Source: Phellopilus nigrolimitatus (lineage: Eukaryota > Basidiomycota > Agaricomycetes > Hymenochaetales > Hymenochaetaceae). Taken from it: a stretch of 64,000 nt of DNA. Numbering within the stretch: position 1 is the stretch's first letter; every line of letters begins with the position of its first letter. Below the pieces are notes generated by a model. It was not told the DNA's origin. It made no database searches and saw only the letters and a program-made list of their open reading frames with translations. This document shows positions 23,235 through 37,125 of this stretch, piece after piece. The position numbers were made by a program, and so were the translations under genes. The stretch spans positions 682,001-746,000 of the forward strand of contig JAJOHG010000002.1 of assembly GCA_021029095.1 (NCBI GenBank). The letters run 5' to 3'.

Positions 23235-25775
23235 TCAATCAACATCCATCTCAGACGGGACCTTAGGGTCTTTTTCTCCCTCTGGAGTGTCCGTGCGGCT
23301 CTTTGGGGTCTCCGTCCCGGTCGCCGCAGGCTCCGCTTTGGCCTTGGGCTTGGGCGTGTTAAGAATCGGTAACGCGAAATAGATGACCTCGTCCCTCTTC
23401 TTTATGATCTCTTCGCAGGTAACCACAGGATCCTCGTTCTTCGGGCGCTCAGCCTGGCGCGCGAGTTGGTCGTCAAGCCACTTCTGAACGGTCGCTACCT
23501 TCTCCACAATAGATTGCTTCTGGCTTGCATCAATGTGCGAGTATTTCTCGTTCTCCGACGTCGCCTCTGACAGGTATGTGTTCAGCGCTCCTCGCAGCTG
23601 AGTCGCCGATGATGAACGGTTCTCCGCCTCACGGTAGCGAGCAGCAATTGGGTCGCCAAGCTTCTTCAACGCATCGAGGCGAGTGACGTAGGCTGACTTA
23701 GTAGCGTCTTCACCCTCCTCGGTGTACAGCCAGTCCTCAGACTCCGTGAGCGCTGCAAGGAGCGCCTTCTTCTCATCTGGCTTCACATACGCGGCATAGC
23801 GCTCATCGAGCTTGCTGCGAGTGTCATAGATGTACTCCTCGAGAGCATTTTTGCGGTCCTGTCCTCATTAATCAATACATCGAAACCGTTTAGAGTCGAA
23901 TGCACATACCTCGGTGTCCATGACTAACTTGTCAGAAGCGTGCATCTGATTCTCGATCTCCTTGAGCGAGTTAATAACGGTCGCATCGAGCGAAAAGGTC
24001 CCAGCAACAAATGGTAGGTCCTTTTTCCGTACAATTCTCTTCTTCTTAGGAGCCTCAGCACCGTCCACTTCCATCGTCTCCTTGACCTCCTCGATTTCCT
24101 CGTAATAAACCTGTTCAAAGGAAAGAGTTCCGTGCTGACCCAACTTAACTTTCACCTTCACCGGCGAGAGGTCGCCTTTCGCATCCGGCGGACCAACCTG
24201 CTTAACGGTGAGCTTGGAGATCCAGGGGTTCAATTTACCCGGAAGTGTCTCCGGTTCAGCATATACTGCCTCGATGTCGAACGATCCCTTGCGGTAGAAT
24301 GTGAGGATTTTTGTGGATGGAATAGTGTTTCCGCGAGGGAAGACAATAAGCTCGCTGTCCTCGTCGTCCGGCACTTTCTCCCACTGTACTTTGATCGCGT
24401 ACGAGGCAATGTCGACCATTGAAAACTCACGAACGCGGAAGACAGGAGAAAGAGAGGCGCACGCAAAGGTAGCACCACGGGCGACGGCTTCGTCTTGGTT
24501 AAGAGTGGTCCACAGGGTTTTACCGGGAAAGACCGACTGAATACGCTGTCGCACGGCCGGGATACGAGTAGAACCACCAACGAGCTCAACTGCATCAATT
24601 TGGTCGACGGATAGGCCAGAATCCTTGAGAGCAGCTTCGATAGGTGCGGAGACGCGGGCAAGAACATGGGCGATGAGTTGCTCGTATGTCTCGCGGTTGA
24701 GCTTAGAGGAGGCATCAATGTCATTCATGATAGATTCAACACTAAGAGGTGCCTCAGCGTTGGCAGAGAGAATCTTCTTGAGTTTTTCGCAGCCTGCAGC
24801 CAGACGGAACGTTGCCTTCTGATTTGAGAGGACGTCGATCTTGTATTTCCCCTTGAACTCCTCTGCGAAGTGGCGCACGAGAGCGTGATCGATATCACGG
24901 CCACCAAGGTTGCGTTCGTACGCCGTGCTCTTGACAATGAGCTGGCCCTTCGCGAAAGCAACGACCGTGGCAGAAAGGTTGGAATGTCCGACATCAACGA
25001 AGACGACATGACGAGGGTTGTCGACCTCGGGCAAATCAGATTTCGTGATACCGTAACCGAGAGCAACGGCTGTTGTATCGTTAATCAAACGAAGAACGTT
25101 AAGTCCAGCGATCTGCGCGGCATCGATGGTCGCACGTCGTTGCACCTCGGTGTACCATCCCGGTACCGCGATAACTATGTCTGTTACAGCAGATTTGAGT
25201 TCGTTCGCAGTGATGTCGCGCAATTTGCCAAGGTACGCGGCCACCAGCTGTGTTGACGAGAACACTTGCTCCTCGCCAAGATAGTTCACCTAAATGCTTC
25301 GGGATCAGGCATATTCAATGAGCATAAGTAAAGATTCCCTTTGCGCACCTTGGCACCGACGGTTCCCTGCACGTCCACCAAAGTCACAGTGGTGAATCGC
25401 GACTCAATCTCCTGGATCTCCGGATCACTTAGAGTACGACCAATCAAGCGCTTCAATGAGCCGACGGTGTTCTTGAAGTTGGACACCTCTTGCGTTTTTG
25501 CCTGTTCACCGAGAGCACGCTGCCTGGGACCAAAGGACACAAGAGACCTATACACACGTAGTTAGATGCATAAACTCCGCCTTTCTTTTAAGACGAGGCA
25601 ACCTACGGTGTAGCGCGGTTTGAGACTTCGTTTGTGATGATATCTATACCCTTCCTCCTCGCCACGCCAATCTTAAGAGAATCGACATGCGTAAGTGCTA
25701 CATATTTGATCGACAATGCATATAGGCACGTACCTTACTGGCGAGCGAGCCAAAATCAATGCCAACGACGGACAT
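23235..25775 (-). CDS. SSE1: Hsp110-family chaperone Sse1/Hsp88
   Basis: Cytosolic nucleotide-exchange factor for Hsp70 and holdase. Exon 1 gives MSVVGIDFGSLASKIGV at ATG 25775. Later exons give VSNRATPSLVSFGPRQRALG, VPGWYTEVQRRATIDAA (the Hsp110 version of the Hsp70 phosphate-loop area), VVFVDVGHSNLSATVVAF, NLGGRDIDHALVRHF and VELVGGSTRIPAVRQ. The beta domain has the Hsp110-type acidic linker (KETMEVDGAEAPKKK). The helical C-terminal part has SEDWLYTEEGEDATKSAY, and the protein ends in MDVD. The NYLGEEQ sequence and the acidic insert separate Hsp110 from canonical Hsp70. The reading frame is intact through the large 1.4-kb exon. A GAA-nn-TTC heat shock element lies upstream. Confidence 0.95.
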
Positions 25776-25918
25776 TATTAGAGATTATTGGAATATATGA
25801 GCAATGGAGATGGTAGAGGGGAGACGGGGTGGAGGGTTGTAACTAGGAGCAGCGTGAGGCAGGACTTCACGTTTTCTGTCCTAACGAAAACTTGTGTGGC
25901 GGTGATTACCGGCCTATC

Positions 25919-25926
25919 GAAACTTC
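25919..25926. promoter_or_regulatory. Two-unit heat shock element upstream of SSE1
   Basis: GAAACTTC is a perfect inverted GAAnnTTC pair, the minimal Hsf1-binding unit. It sits about 145 bp upstream of the SSE1 ATG, in the 260-bp gap to MIOS. A further TTC lies close by (CAACTTCGATG). This fits a heat-inducible chaperone gene, but two units alone can arise by chance. Confidence 0.4.
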
Positions 25927-26036
25927 TCACAACTTCGATGACCATCCGCATACATCGACAAGTGCAATCCGAGTTCCATCGTTCTACAAAAGACGGTAGA
26001 CAATGTTTATTCAAAACGATAACGATATTTTCCAAA

Positions 26037-29000
26037 TCAACAGCTCCCTCTCTCGTCGCAGTAGCAGTCGCAATCGGCTATTGGACACGTCCGACGAGTG
26101 CGATCGCCATCGCCCTTTTCGCCAAGAACCACTCGATAATGTGCCCCGCGTGTCCTCCGTGTCGACAAGTTTGACAAAACACGAAGGCGTCATCGATAGT
26201 ATCTGTCCACGAGAAGCTCCTCAGACCACATGTAGTAACGCTCAAAGTACTTGAAGAAACTTACCTCGAAAAGACGAATGAATGAAATCGTTTTCGCGCC
26301 CGGAGTCGGGAATGATACAGACACTCATAAGACACACAGAGCATCTTGGCAGAGCCCTGCCGCACCAGGGACATGCTGCCGCCTGCAGAGCTCGATATAA
26401 GCTGATAAAGGATGACGCAGAGCATCATTCGCTTACCCTTCTTCTTTGCATGGCTATAGGCTCCTGTGGTCGTTGCTGCTGCTGCGTGTTCACCACCTTG
26501 TTGCAGAAGTTGCATCGGATTAAAAACTGCTTTTTTACCCATTCCATAGGCGCGAAATCGCCGTTCTGTATGCCCTCTTGTAAGATCTTGCCTCGATCGA
26601 TATCGAATTGGCAACGATGGTGGAACAATTTCCACCCATCGAGAAGGTCTCGATACGCCTCCACCCATCTCTCTGCTCGAGTGTCTTTGTATCTTCCAGG
26701 ACACACGTAACTAGCCAGTATAGCAGCCGACTGGACATCTCCAGTCGTGTCAACATATCCCTGTATGATGTCAAGTCCACGAGGGGTTAGTCCGGTGACT
26801 ATTAGTCCTTCAATGCTGCCCTTTGCCCTGCAGTCATCTGCGACGCGACGTAGGTAAGACGTGAGATCTTTATCTTCCAAAAAGCGCAGTGCTATGGCAA
26901 TGCGCTCGCGAAGAGGTAATGCTTCTTCCTCAAGGACATCGTTCCAGTCGTTGAACACGATGTAAGAGAGCATGATGCGGAAATGGGGATCTTGTAATTT
27001 CACTATAAGTCTCTCGCAGTAATTTTGAAGTTCACGATTTTTTGATGACGATCCCGACTGCAACATAGCGGCAAAAGTCCCAGACATCATTTGATGAGAC
27101 TCATCTGTATGAGAAAGATCGAGTGCATTCTAGGGTAATAAGAAAAGAGATGACAGACTTTTACTTCGCATTAGCATTTCGATTGCCCGACCACCCTGGT
27201 TAGTGAAAAGCAGCCAACAGGCAGCCTGTGAATGTTTTCCCTCCTTCTCCCATCTATGCGAGTGTTTTCAGATATAACTGTGAAGGAGTGAGAAGGAAAA
27301 TCATTAAACCTCAAAAACTCCTCCTCTCCAACTCTCCAATTGCACAAAGCCAGCGCCAATCTCCTTTGAGGATTCTTGTCTGTATGCACTGTCGGCCTCC
27401 ACATAGATTTATCTGCGTTACTACGAGAGTTGAGAGTGTTCAACGCAGCTGTGTAATTGCCATGGAAGCCGTCGTCCGGCCTATGGTTTTTGCTCGACGT
27501 CAAATGCGGGCGAAGTGATGCGTTGACGTCCACTGAGGGGCCCGAGTCATTCAAGGTGATCGAGGATGTTTCCGAAGGCGCGGCGAGGTCAAGACTGTCG
27601 AGGAGACTGACTACTTCTTGGGAGGCAGAAGCCTCTAAACCTTCCCAAATCCCGAGTATTCCTTGGTACGAAAAATCTATGCCATGTATCTTCGACGTTC
27701 CGAATGTCAGAAGATGCTTTGAATCTGGAAGAGTTACTTAAAGACATTGTAGGAAGCAGCAGCGACACGTACGATGGAACCAAGTCCAGACTTCCGATAA
27801 AACAGCATCATCTCCATGATGTTTGCCTATGATCTTTGAATTATGGTTGGCCTTGAAAATTTTCAGTCATGAGATGTCAATCGTCCAGTTCAAATGACCG
27901 CTCACATTGAGCAGCCCGTACCCCTGTAAAACTCTTGATCTCATGACCATGGAGATGTCGGTCTTTATTATTGTCGGGGATAATGCGTCAGACAGGCGTT
28001 TGCGACCTCTTGATGCACTGCGGCTAAGGTCGACACGCTTATTTTTGTTCCCAAGCTGTGACGTGATCTCCTGAGGAGAGGAATCGTCTCGAGGAGCCTC
28101 AGAAAATGACAATCCATGCTGATCTAAGCTGGGCGTAGCAAGTCCATCTTGCGAGACAGGATGGTCCTTGGCATACTGCCTGATTGATGCAGGGCTGTAC
28201 GTGCCGCCATTTGCCCGTCTTGTCGCAGTGAGGGAAGATCTGCGAATACTTGACCCGAGTTCTGACGGTCTATCTCCGCTGTTTCGTCGATGAACTCGTC
28301 TGTCATTGACATTAGTCTGTGATCCTAAAAGATTAGACCTGCCCTTAGAGCTATTGTGAGTTCCCCAACTTGCCTCGATATTCGCCTCAAGTTCCCAAGG
28401 TTCTGGGGGCGGTTCTGACTCGTGATATCCGGGAAACACGCGAAACTGTGTGCCTGCACCTAGGGCAAGTTCACCTCTCGAGCTCCAAGCCGTGTGTTTA
28501 GGAACATCGTGCATTTCGTGCATTTCAATGTCCCCTTCTTTACTGACGACAATAATGTTTGATGTCAGAGGATGCGCGAAGCGACTTGGCGCGAGGGCGA
28601 AGGACATAAGAGGACGAGGAAATGCTTTAGCTGATGAAAAGGTACACTATTAATTATCATCTTAAGATAATCGGAAATAGGACACGCACTCTTGCTGGTA
28701 TTCGTTAGAACTGCGTTGTCAACACCTGCAGGAGGTTCGCTAGGCGAACGTGGTTGCTCGGGCGATGCACTCCAAGGCAACATAGTAGATGGAGCTGCCC
28801 AGGACAGACGTGATAATCTACTCGAGCGTGCAGACTCTCTAGTGCTGTCTTTCTGAGTTTGATCGTCAGAACTTTGCCGTGTCTCAAACGACGGAGTCCG
28901 CTGGATGTCCCAGAATCGAACATGATTCGCATCCCGGGTCAGCGTTGCCAGCATTCCGCGACGGACTGGCGAAAACTCCACATTGCTGAAGGTATCGGAT

Positions 29001-29863
29001 GGAAAGTGTCGAGCTCCATCAGCGGCAGCATCCTTCGAAGTAAATGTAAGAAGAGGTTGGGTGATCTTCCGTGAATCCCAAACAGTCACAGTGCCTTCAC
29101 CGTAACACGAAATGCGATGGCTGTCGAAGGGATCTGTTACTATGCCATGCAATTTTGATGCGGGAGCCTGCGCTACGTGCAATCCCGTAGTGACCCGAAG
29201 ATCGAACAAGCGCAACCAGAGATTGGAAACACCAGCCACGAGTAAGTCCGTGGAAAATGGTAGAAAAGCTACTGATGTTACGACTTCCGCGAGAGCATAC
29301 TGGAAATGCGGACGCTCAGTCCTCATAGCAGCAGAAGACCGTACATTCGATGATCCGTATTTGTTCCCAGTTGCCGCTGCGGCTGCAGCCACTGACTCGA
29401 TGTCCCAGACTACAAGACTCGGATCGCCACGCACTTTATCTAGTCCAACAGCCAACAGATTGGGCTTTTCTGAGCAAAATGCAAGCGCATTGCAGTTTCT
29501 TGTGCTTCTACCGGGAAGCGATAACTCAGGTCCACCAGAGACCACGTTATTATTCGCATATCTGTTCGCCTCCAACCGCCAAAGCTCAACCTTTCCTGTG
29601 CTCGATCCGACAGCGACGAGGTCATTAATATCTGGATCAGGCGACCAAGCAAAGCACTACACAGACGCTCATGAGCAGCGCCGAATCATACTGAGAATGA
29701 GAACTTACTTTCATCAACTGAAGGTCCGCCTGCGATGAGAGAAGCCTAAACTCATTGGGTGTCCATTCGAAAAGTGTTATCTGGGAGCCTCCTCCGACAA
29801 TGAACTTGTTCTCCTTCTCCGCCGCGGGTGCCAAATCAACTTCCTGTCGATTTTACTAGCCAT
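26037..29863 (-). CDS. SEA4: MIOS/Sea4 subunit of GATOR2 (SEACAT), with frame breaks
   Basis: WD40, alpha-solenoid and zinc-RING protein of the vacuolar complex that controls TORC1 in response to amino acids. Blocks in order: KLIWHP at the start, FIVGGGSQITLFEW, CFAWSPDPDINDLVAVGSS, NLLAVGLDKVRGDPSLVVWD, repeated WD units, the helical VEAYRDLLDGWKLFHHRCQF, then CNFCNKVV, CPDCGRALPRCAVCL, CQTCRHGGHAGHIIEWF and TCPIADCDCYC. That CxxC/C-rich ending is the family's hallmark. The start at 29863 has a strong context (A at -3, G at +4) but is one base out of frame with FIVGG. Near 26.125 kb another single-base shift causes a false stop at 26078; the cysteine-rich tail continues in the next frame to TGA at 26037. 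The identification is firm. Confidence 0.9.
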
Positions 29864-30394
29864 ATTGTTTGAAAGCTAGCTCCACGACGTAATAGGTTGT
29901 CCAAGTGACTAGCAATTGCAGAAAATGCATAAGGCGGCAGCATCAGAGACAAAGCATGATTCAGGAGTTAAATTTGATGCTTCAACTGTATTGTTATTTT
30001 GAGCACCGGAATGCACTGAGTCTGAGAGAAGGAGAGCAATGTCGATCTCCACGCGCTCTCGACAAGTTACTACACGTATATGTAAGTTCACTGCCCTCAG
30101 AAACCAACTTGAGACGGATCTCGCTGGCCGATGAATTGCATGAAACAATCGAACATTATTCTACAGACCTACCCTTTTCGTCCGGGTGCATTCAATGAAG
30201 TCGCCGGGACTTCCAATTTGTCCCTATGCCTTTCAGTTGAAATGTAGAGCTTGCAATTTGAGTGGTGATGCACGGCAAAAATATGTCTGAAGTGTATTCG
30301 ATACATGCTAAAAGTTTGTATACAAAGCTGAAACGAGATAAAGGCGAGAGTCGATACTGTTTCTCTCTTCGACGGGAGATACCATTAGGCCGAT
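29864..30394. other. Intergenic between MIOS and DAD4
   Basis: Both neighbours are on the minus strand, so this holds the MIOS promoter and the DAD4 3' UTR. I found no additional spliced gene. Confidence 0.4.
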
Positions 30395-30714
30395 TCATAC
30401 ATCTGGCTGCCCGCGAGTAGCTTCAAGATTATATTGGACGTTCTTGCGGTACTTGGTGACGAGACTGGCGGCTGTCCGTACATCCCTGTCTGCTCTGTTG
30501 ATCTCCTGCGATAAATTGAGTAAGCTCCGCCAAAACGAAAGATGAAGATTGAACCTCTAAACAGTGGTTGAGCTCGGCGATTACTTCGATGCATTTCTCC
30601 TGTCATTGATGTATCAGCCTGCATATGAATCGGATGTGAGACAAGTTGACGCACTGTATTCTTAACAATTCGCTCCAACAGCACGGCCTGTCTCTCCGCA
30701 TGTGGGTTTTCCAT
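30395..30714 (-). CDS. DAD4: DASH/Dam1 kinetochore complex subunit Dad4
   Basis: A tiny three-exon gene of about 71 residues. Exon 1 (30714-30655) begins MENPHAERQAVLLERIVKNT, the family's N-terminal signature MENPHExQ. Exon 2 encodes EKCIEVIAELNHCLE. Exon 3 begins EINRADRDVRTAASLVTKYR and ends LEATRGQPDV with TGA at 30395-30397. Both introns have GT...AG borders (GTGCGT and GTTCAA donors, ACAG and GCAG acceptors) and join in phase. Length (usual about 72) and the heptad-like helix fit Dad4, which helps the DASH ring hold chromosomes on spindle microtubules. An upstream in-frame ATG at 30726 adds four residues but lacks family support. Confidence 0.85.
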
Positions 30715-30864
30715 TGGTACGGTCAATGAATATGGACTCTCCGACAGCGGATATCGAGCGCGTCAAAGGACACGGCCACGTGCTGAGTTACCTCAGCAAC
30801 ACGTCTTCACCGACAGGCGTGACGACGCCCCACAAACTCCAGTTCATTCATTTCTATCGACGAA
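30715..30864. promoter_or_regulatory. Bidirectional promoter of DAD4 and USE1
   Basis: Only 150 bp separate the two divergent start codons, so both core promoters must be here. A CACGTG box lies at 30777-30782, near the middle. Shared use is inferred from spacing. Confidence 0.55.
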
Positions 30865-31961
30865 ATGTCAACTTTCACGAAAGAACAGATTCGCCACAAA
30901 GTCATTAACGTCTCCAAGACGTTAAAGCTGCTCGAGCGCTTGGTAGATGAAGAGGAGTGGTCAAAGTACACGACGAGCGACCGCAGTAACAAGTGGTTGA
31001 AGGCACAATCTGTACTTGCCGTGTGTTTTGTTTCTCACTTCTACTCTGCTGTAACGCTCAGTGTCTTATTTTACAGGGTGTCAACCACTGTCGGGAAGTG
31101 CTTCGGAATGTCACGCCAAACGACTATGACTTTGGTCTTGGGGACCGCAGATCGTAAGCCTATACCCAGTGTCAGGTTCGCATTGGCATTAGCTTGACTT
31201 CTCCAGAATACCGGGACAGCAGTTTCATGAAGATGCAAAGGTACTCCTAGACCGCCTCGAGTGCGACATGCTCGAAATAAACCAGGTGCGGTGAACGTCT
31301 ACATGTATCCTCATTCGTCTGATTTAAGATATATCTCCAGGAACTAAAGCCGCGGCCGCGGCGCCATAAACTCATCCTTCCCACTTTGCCGCAACCCTCG
31401 CCCCTTCCAACGAAATCTGAGGCCCTCGATGTCGAGAGAAAGCAAATACTAGCACACGCGGTGGATGAGACGCTCATCCCGGTAGGAGAATCAGAACTGA
31501 GAGGTCAAGTTGACGTCCCTTCTACCGACCTTTCCGAATTGCCATCGCCCGGAAGCCAGATGCCTCCCTCCACACTTCCAAATCCGTTGAAAAATCCCGC
31601 ATCGATTTTGCTCCCGCCCTCATTGCCTTCGACTTCAGCACTTTCTGGTGCAAACGCCGTGCCCGGTTTCTTGGAGACGTCTACTGCACTACAGGAGGAC
31701 CTTTCTGAACAGCTCGCGCAGATGGCGCGGCAGCTCAAGTTAAATGCGCAGCACTTCTCCGAGGCGCTCGCGAAGGACCAGGGCGTTGTGCAGGTATCGA
31801 AGGAGAAAGTCGAACAGAATTACGACGATTTGACAAAGGAACGCATCCGCCTACGTGACCATAGTGGCAAGAGTAGAGGCACTACCTGCCTCGTACTCAT
31901 GAGCATTGTGGTGGTTATTATCGGGTTTATGCTGACTTTTTTCGTTATTAGAATCACGTAG
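30865..31961 (+). CDS. USE1: SNARE Use1 (ER-Golgi retrograde traffic)
   Basis: Tail-anchored Q-SNARE of the ER that receives COPI vesicles with Sec20, Sec22 and Ufe1. Five exons: MSTFTKEQIRHKVINVSKTL and LLERLVDEEEWSKYTTSDR; GVNHCREVLRNVTPNDYDFG; a short YRDSSFMKMQ-type exon; ECDMLEINQ; then a long exon with a Pro/Ser linker. The SNARE-like region follows (LSEQLAQMARQLKLNAQHFS, LAKDQGVVQVSKEKVEQNYD, ERIRLRDHSGKSRGTTCLVL), and a C-terminal anchor ends in FFVIRIT. All GT/AG junctions keep phase. The ATG at 30865 directly precedes the conserved N-terminal helix. The gene appears intact. Confidence 0.92.
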
Positions 31962-32544
31962 ACCCATGTTGTGAGCTTTCCCTCGTAATATTATTAGTCC
32001 CATTTTGAGCCTAAGTTTTTGGAGATTATCGGCCTTTCTCACGTCCCTTTATCTAGAGGTAACAACAGTAGCAAGCGAATGTGGGTTGTGATTTACATGC
32101 CAGTCGCTAAGAACTGTATTGAAGCGTCAGAGATTACGAGCTCAATGTCCCACAGCATAAAGAAGAAACTAAGACCAGATGGAAAAGTAAGGTAAAATAT
32201 AAATGCACGCAATACGAGATCCAAAGTCCAAAGACAGATGTAGTCCACAGATGCATGCGTCCACGCCTTCAAATCGTCCGAGATGGATAGCAACCAGGGG
32301 GGTAATGTGGATGGCAGAGAAAGGCGGGTGGGCTTTGGGTGTGTGCCGAGGCGACGAGAATAAATGATGACAGAGTATGAGGTATGCAGATACAACGCGA
32401 AGATATGACCGGGGACGGCAGATGAGATAGGCAAAGGTATATGATACGTTCGGGCTTTCATGACGAGTTATTTGTTGAAGCAGGAATGAAATTACGAGGC
32501 CTGAGACCCAGGCGTCAAACCGCCAGTAGGTTGTCTAGTGACAG
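31962..32544. other. Convergent 3' UTR space between USE1 and the CPS1-like gene
   Basis: Contains one 122-residue minus-strand frame with hydrophobic segments (32093-32461), but it has no family resemblance and lies just past the CPS1-like stop, so I do not call it a gene. Confidence 0.4.
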
Positions 32545-34286
32545 CTACTGCACGTACGCCACTTCTGATGCAGATTGGTAGGGATTAGGTGACCGTGCCG
32601 GTGAGTCTGTATATTTCGATGCATCGGCTTGCAGCTTTTCGTTCGACGGGTTGATATTTGCAGCAGCGGTAGCAGCTGCAGGATCGCCGATTCCAGCACG
32701 TGTTCCCCAACCAGTCTAAAAGCACCAAGAACCTGTGTCAGCTATTGCAGGGAAAGCATATAAGTTAACGAACCTCGTGAAGAGTCAAAGCAGCATAAAT
32801 TTTCATGATAGCGAAGTAATAACCAAACAGGATAAATGCGGGTACATGGATGACGTGCTTTGGCTGATACCACAGGTGGGGCATAAGCTTCAGTGTGCGT
32901 GTAGCCGTGAGCCAGGCGAGATAGCAGAGGATGACATTCCTATAGACGGTGTGAGGTCCAACATCAAAATATTATCAAAAAGCTTCCTCACCACCAAGGC
33001 AAATGGTACCCCCCATCATCAATAGGCTTCGTGCTTTTGTACACGACTACAGCGACAAGAACTGGCCCAACGAGAAGGGTGAAAGGGTTAAAAAGCTTGT
33101 CCACCTGGACGAAAATACAAGCGTCAGCCGATAATATTGTAATATTAGAACTATCATTACCATAGTATACGCAACATACGGATGCGATGTCCAAATGTAC
33201 CTCTCGGTGAATAATGAACGGATGTCGCTTCGCCATGTGTTCCGAGTCCATCGCAAAACCTGTTTCAAGAACCGCCAATTTGGCTTCATAGTACTAAGAA
33301 TCTCGGCCTCCTTGCAGCACTGAATATAGGTTGTCCAGCCGTGGCTGACCATCCACCTGGTAAGGAACTTGTCGTCACCCGAGTTGAGTTGATATTTCCC
33401 CAACCAAAAGTCGTGCGTGAAGCCGTGTAAGAATTCCGGGTCCTTGAGAATAATGGTGCGGTACGCAGCTGTTCGTCCAGAAAGACAGCACACACCACCA
33501 TCGATGTGTGTCGATGATGAAATCTCAATATTCCGAATGGTGAGACGGAAGGCCGCCAGCACCTCCCAGACCGTCATTGTGCTCCCGACCGACTGAACCC
33601 GTTGCGACGTTCCAACACCTCCGACCTTCTGGTCTTCAAAGCAAGCGAGAACGTAGGGAAGAAGGGTAGGTGGCCAAATAGCATCATCGTCGGCGAACAC
33701 GATAATATCCGTCGTGGTATTTTTGATTCCATGGGACATTTGTAGTCGTTTGTTGGCATATGGTACGGTAAGTACTCGGATGCGTTCAGGGTCTACTGAG
33801 TCGGCCAGTTCTTGGAGAGGACCCTTCATCTTCTCTTCGGTGATGATGAGAATTTCTTTCGGCTTCCCAACAAGCCAAGAGTGGGCAGCTTCTTTAAATT
33901 CCTCGCCGGCGTCAATCGTTGGCACAATGATAGTGACATCTTCAGAGGCAACATATGTCGGGTTTTCGGGTAGGGGAACTGGGCGATAGGCAAATGAAGC
34001 AAAAAGCCGGATAAGATACCAAAGGTAACGGTAAAAACTGGAGATGAAAAGATTGATGTCAGTAGAAACCCGTTGTGCAATGAAGCCCAGCCTCCCGCGC
34101 GCCCTTATTTCCAGCTTCACTACTTGCACGCCCAAGGACGTTGTGCAAATAGTCTTCAAAGAAAGGCGGACATACCCAATAACCCCGAAGGGGATGACTG
34201 AACAGCAGGTTTAGCTGTGTTTTGGTAACAGAAAAAAATGACGAGTACGTACAGACCACGAACTTGTCCGATGTTAAGTATAACAT
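32545..34286 (-). CDS. Cps1-like family 2 glycosyltransferase (polysaccharide synthase)
   Basis: Processive membrane glycosyltransferase of the Cps1/hyaluronan-synthase-like group. Catalytic blocks: SEDVTIIVPTIDAGEEFKEA, VPYANKRLQMSHGI, IIVFADDDAIWPPTLLPY (DDD), THIDGGVCCLSGRTAAYRT, GFTHDFWLGKYQLNSGDDKF (acceptor-site aspartates) and LKQVLRWTRNTWRSD (QxxRW). Membrane exons follow (FNPFTLLVGPVLVAVVVY, then VIHVPAFILFGYYFAIMKIY). The C-terminal exon begins TGWGTRAGIGDPAAATAAA and ends EVAYVQ, stop at 32545. In Cryptococcus, CPS1 is linked to hyaluronic acid or capsule synthesis; the product here is unknown. The ATG at 34286 (MLYLTSDKFVV) is the best start, but the two short 5' exons do not join in phase to FYRYLWYLIRLF, so the start is uncertain. 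Confidence 0.85.
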
Positions 34287-34813
34287 CTGACAATGTCGAC
34301 GCCGAAGGCGCAATGAGAGAAAAGAAAGGGTGACAATGCAAGAATGGAGGGACGACGCCAAGCGGCGACGCAGAGGAGGAAGTAGTAATAACACAAGCTG
34401 GGAGAAGGGATGGAGCACTTGCGGCCGGATAGGCGCAAGTGAGAGAGGCTGACCGCGAATCCGCGATCTCACCCTTACTTCGCTTGCCCGTGACGTCTCA
34501 ATGTCGGACCTTAAATGCTTCCCGAATAAGGAGTCGTCCGCAGCTGCGCAGCAAGAGCGAAAGAAAGGAAAGAAAAACAATCTCATTTCCATTTCAAATT
34601 TTCAAAAATATTGTCCCTATTCGAGATTTTCCCGGTCTATATACCTTACACATTTGTACTTACGGTTCTAGATGAACGAACGAACTGCATGCGAGATTCG
34701 CATCGCTCATCATCGGCGTCAAGCAGGCCGTTAATGCCTCTTTTCGAATTAACGAGGCCACGGGTTGCCAACCCCCAGTGAATACCTCTGTCTATAAGCA
34801 AACAAATACGGTC
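34287..34813. other. Intergenic: promoter of the CPS1-like gene and KRS1 3' UTR
   Basis: Tandem minus-strand neighbours. Purine-rich tracts lie at about 34555-34600. I see no further gene. Confidence 0.4.

Positions 34814-37125
<2,312 letters not shown>

Noticed and set aside
32093..32461. Minus-strand frame with hydrophobic segments after the CPS1-like gene
   Set aside because: Lies in convergent 3' UTR space just past a clear stop codon. Hydrophobicity comes from pyrimidine-rich sequence; no family match.
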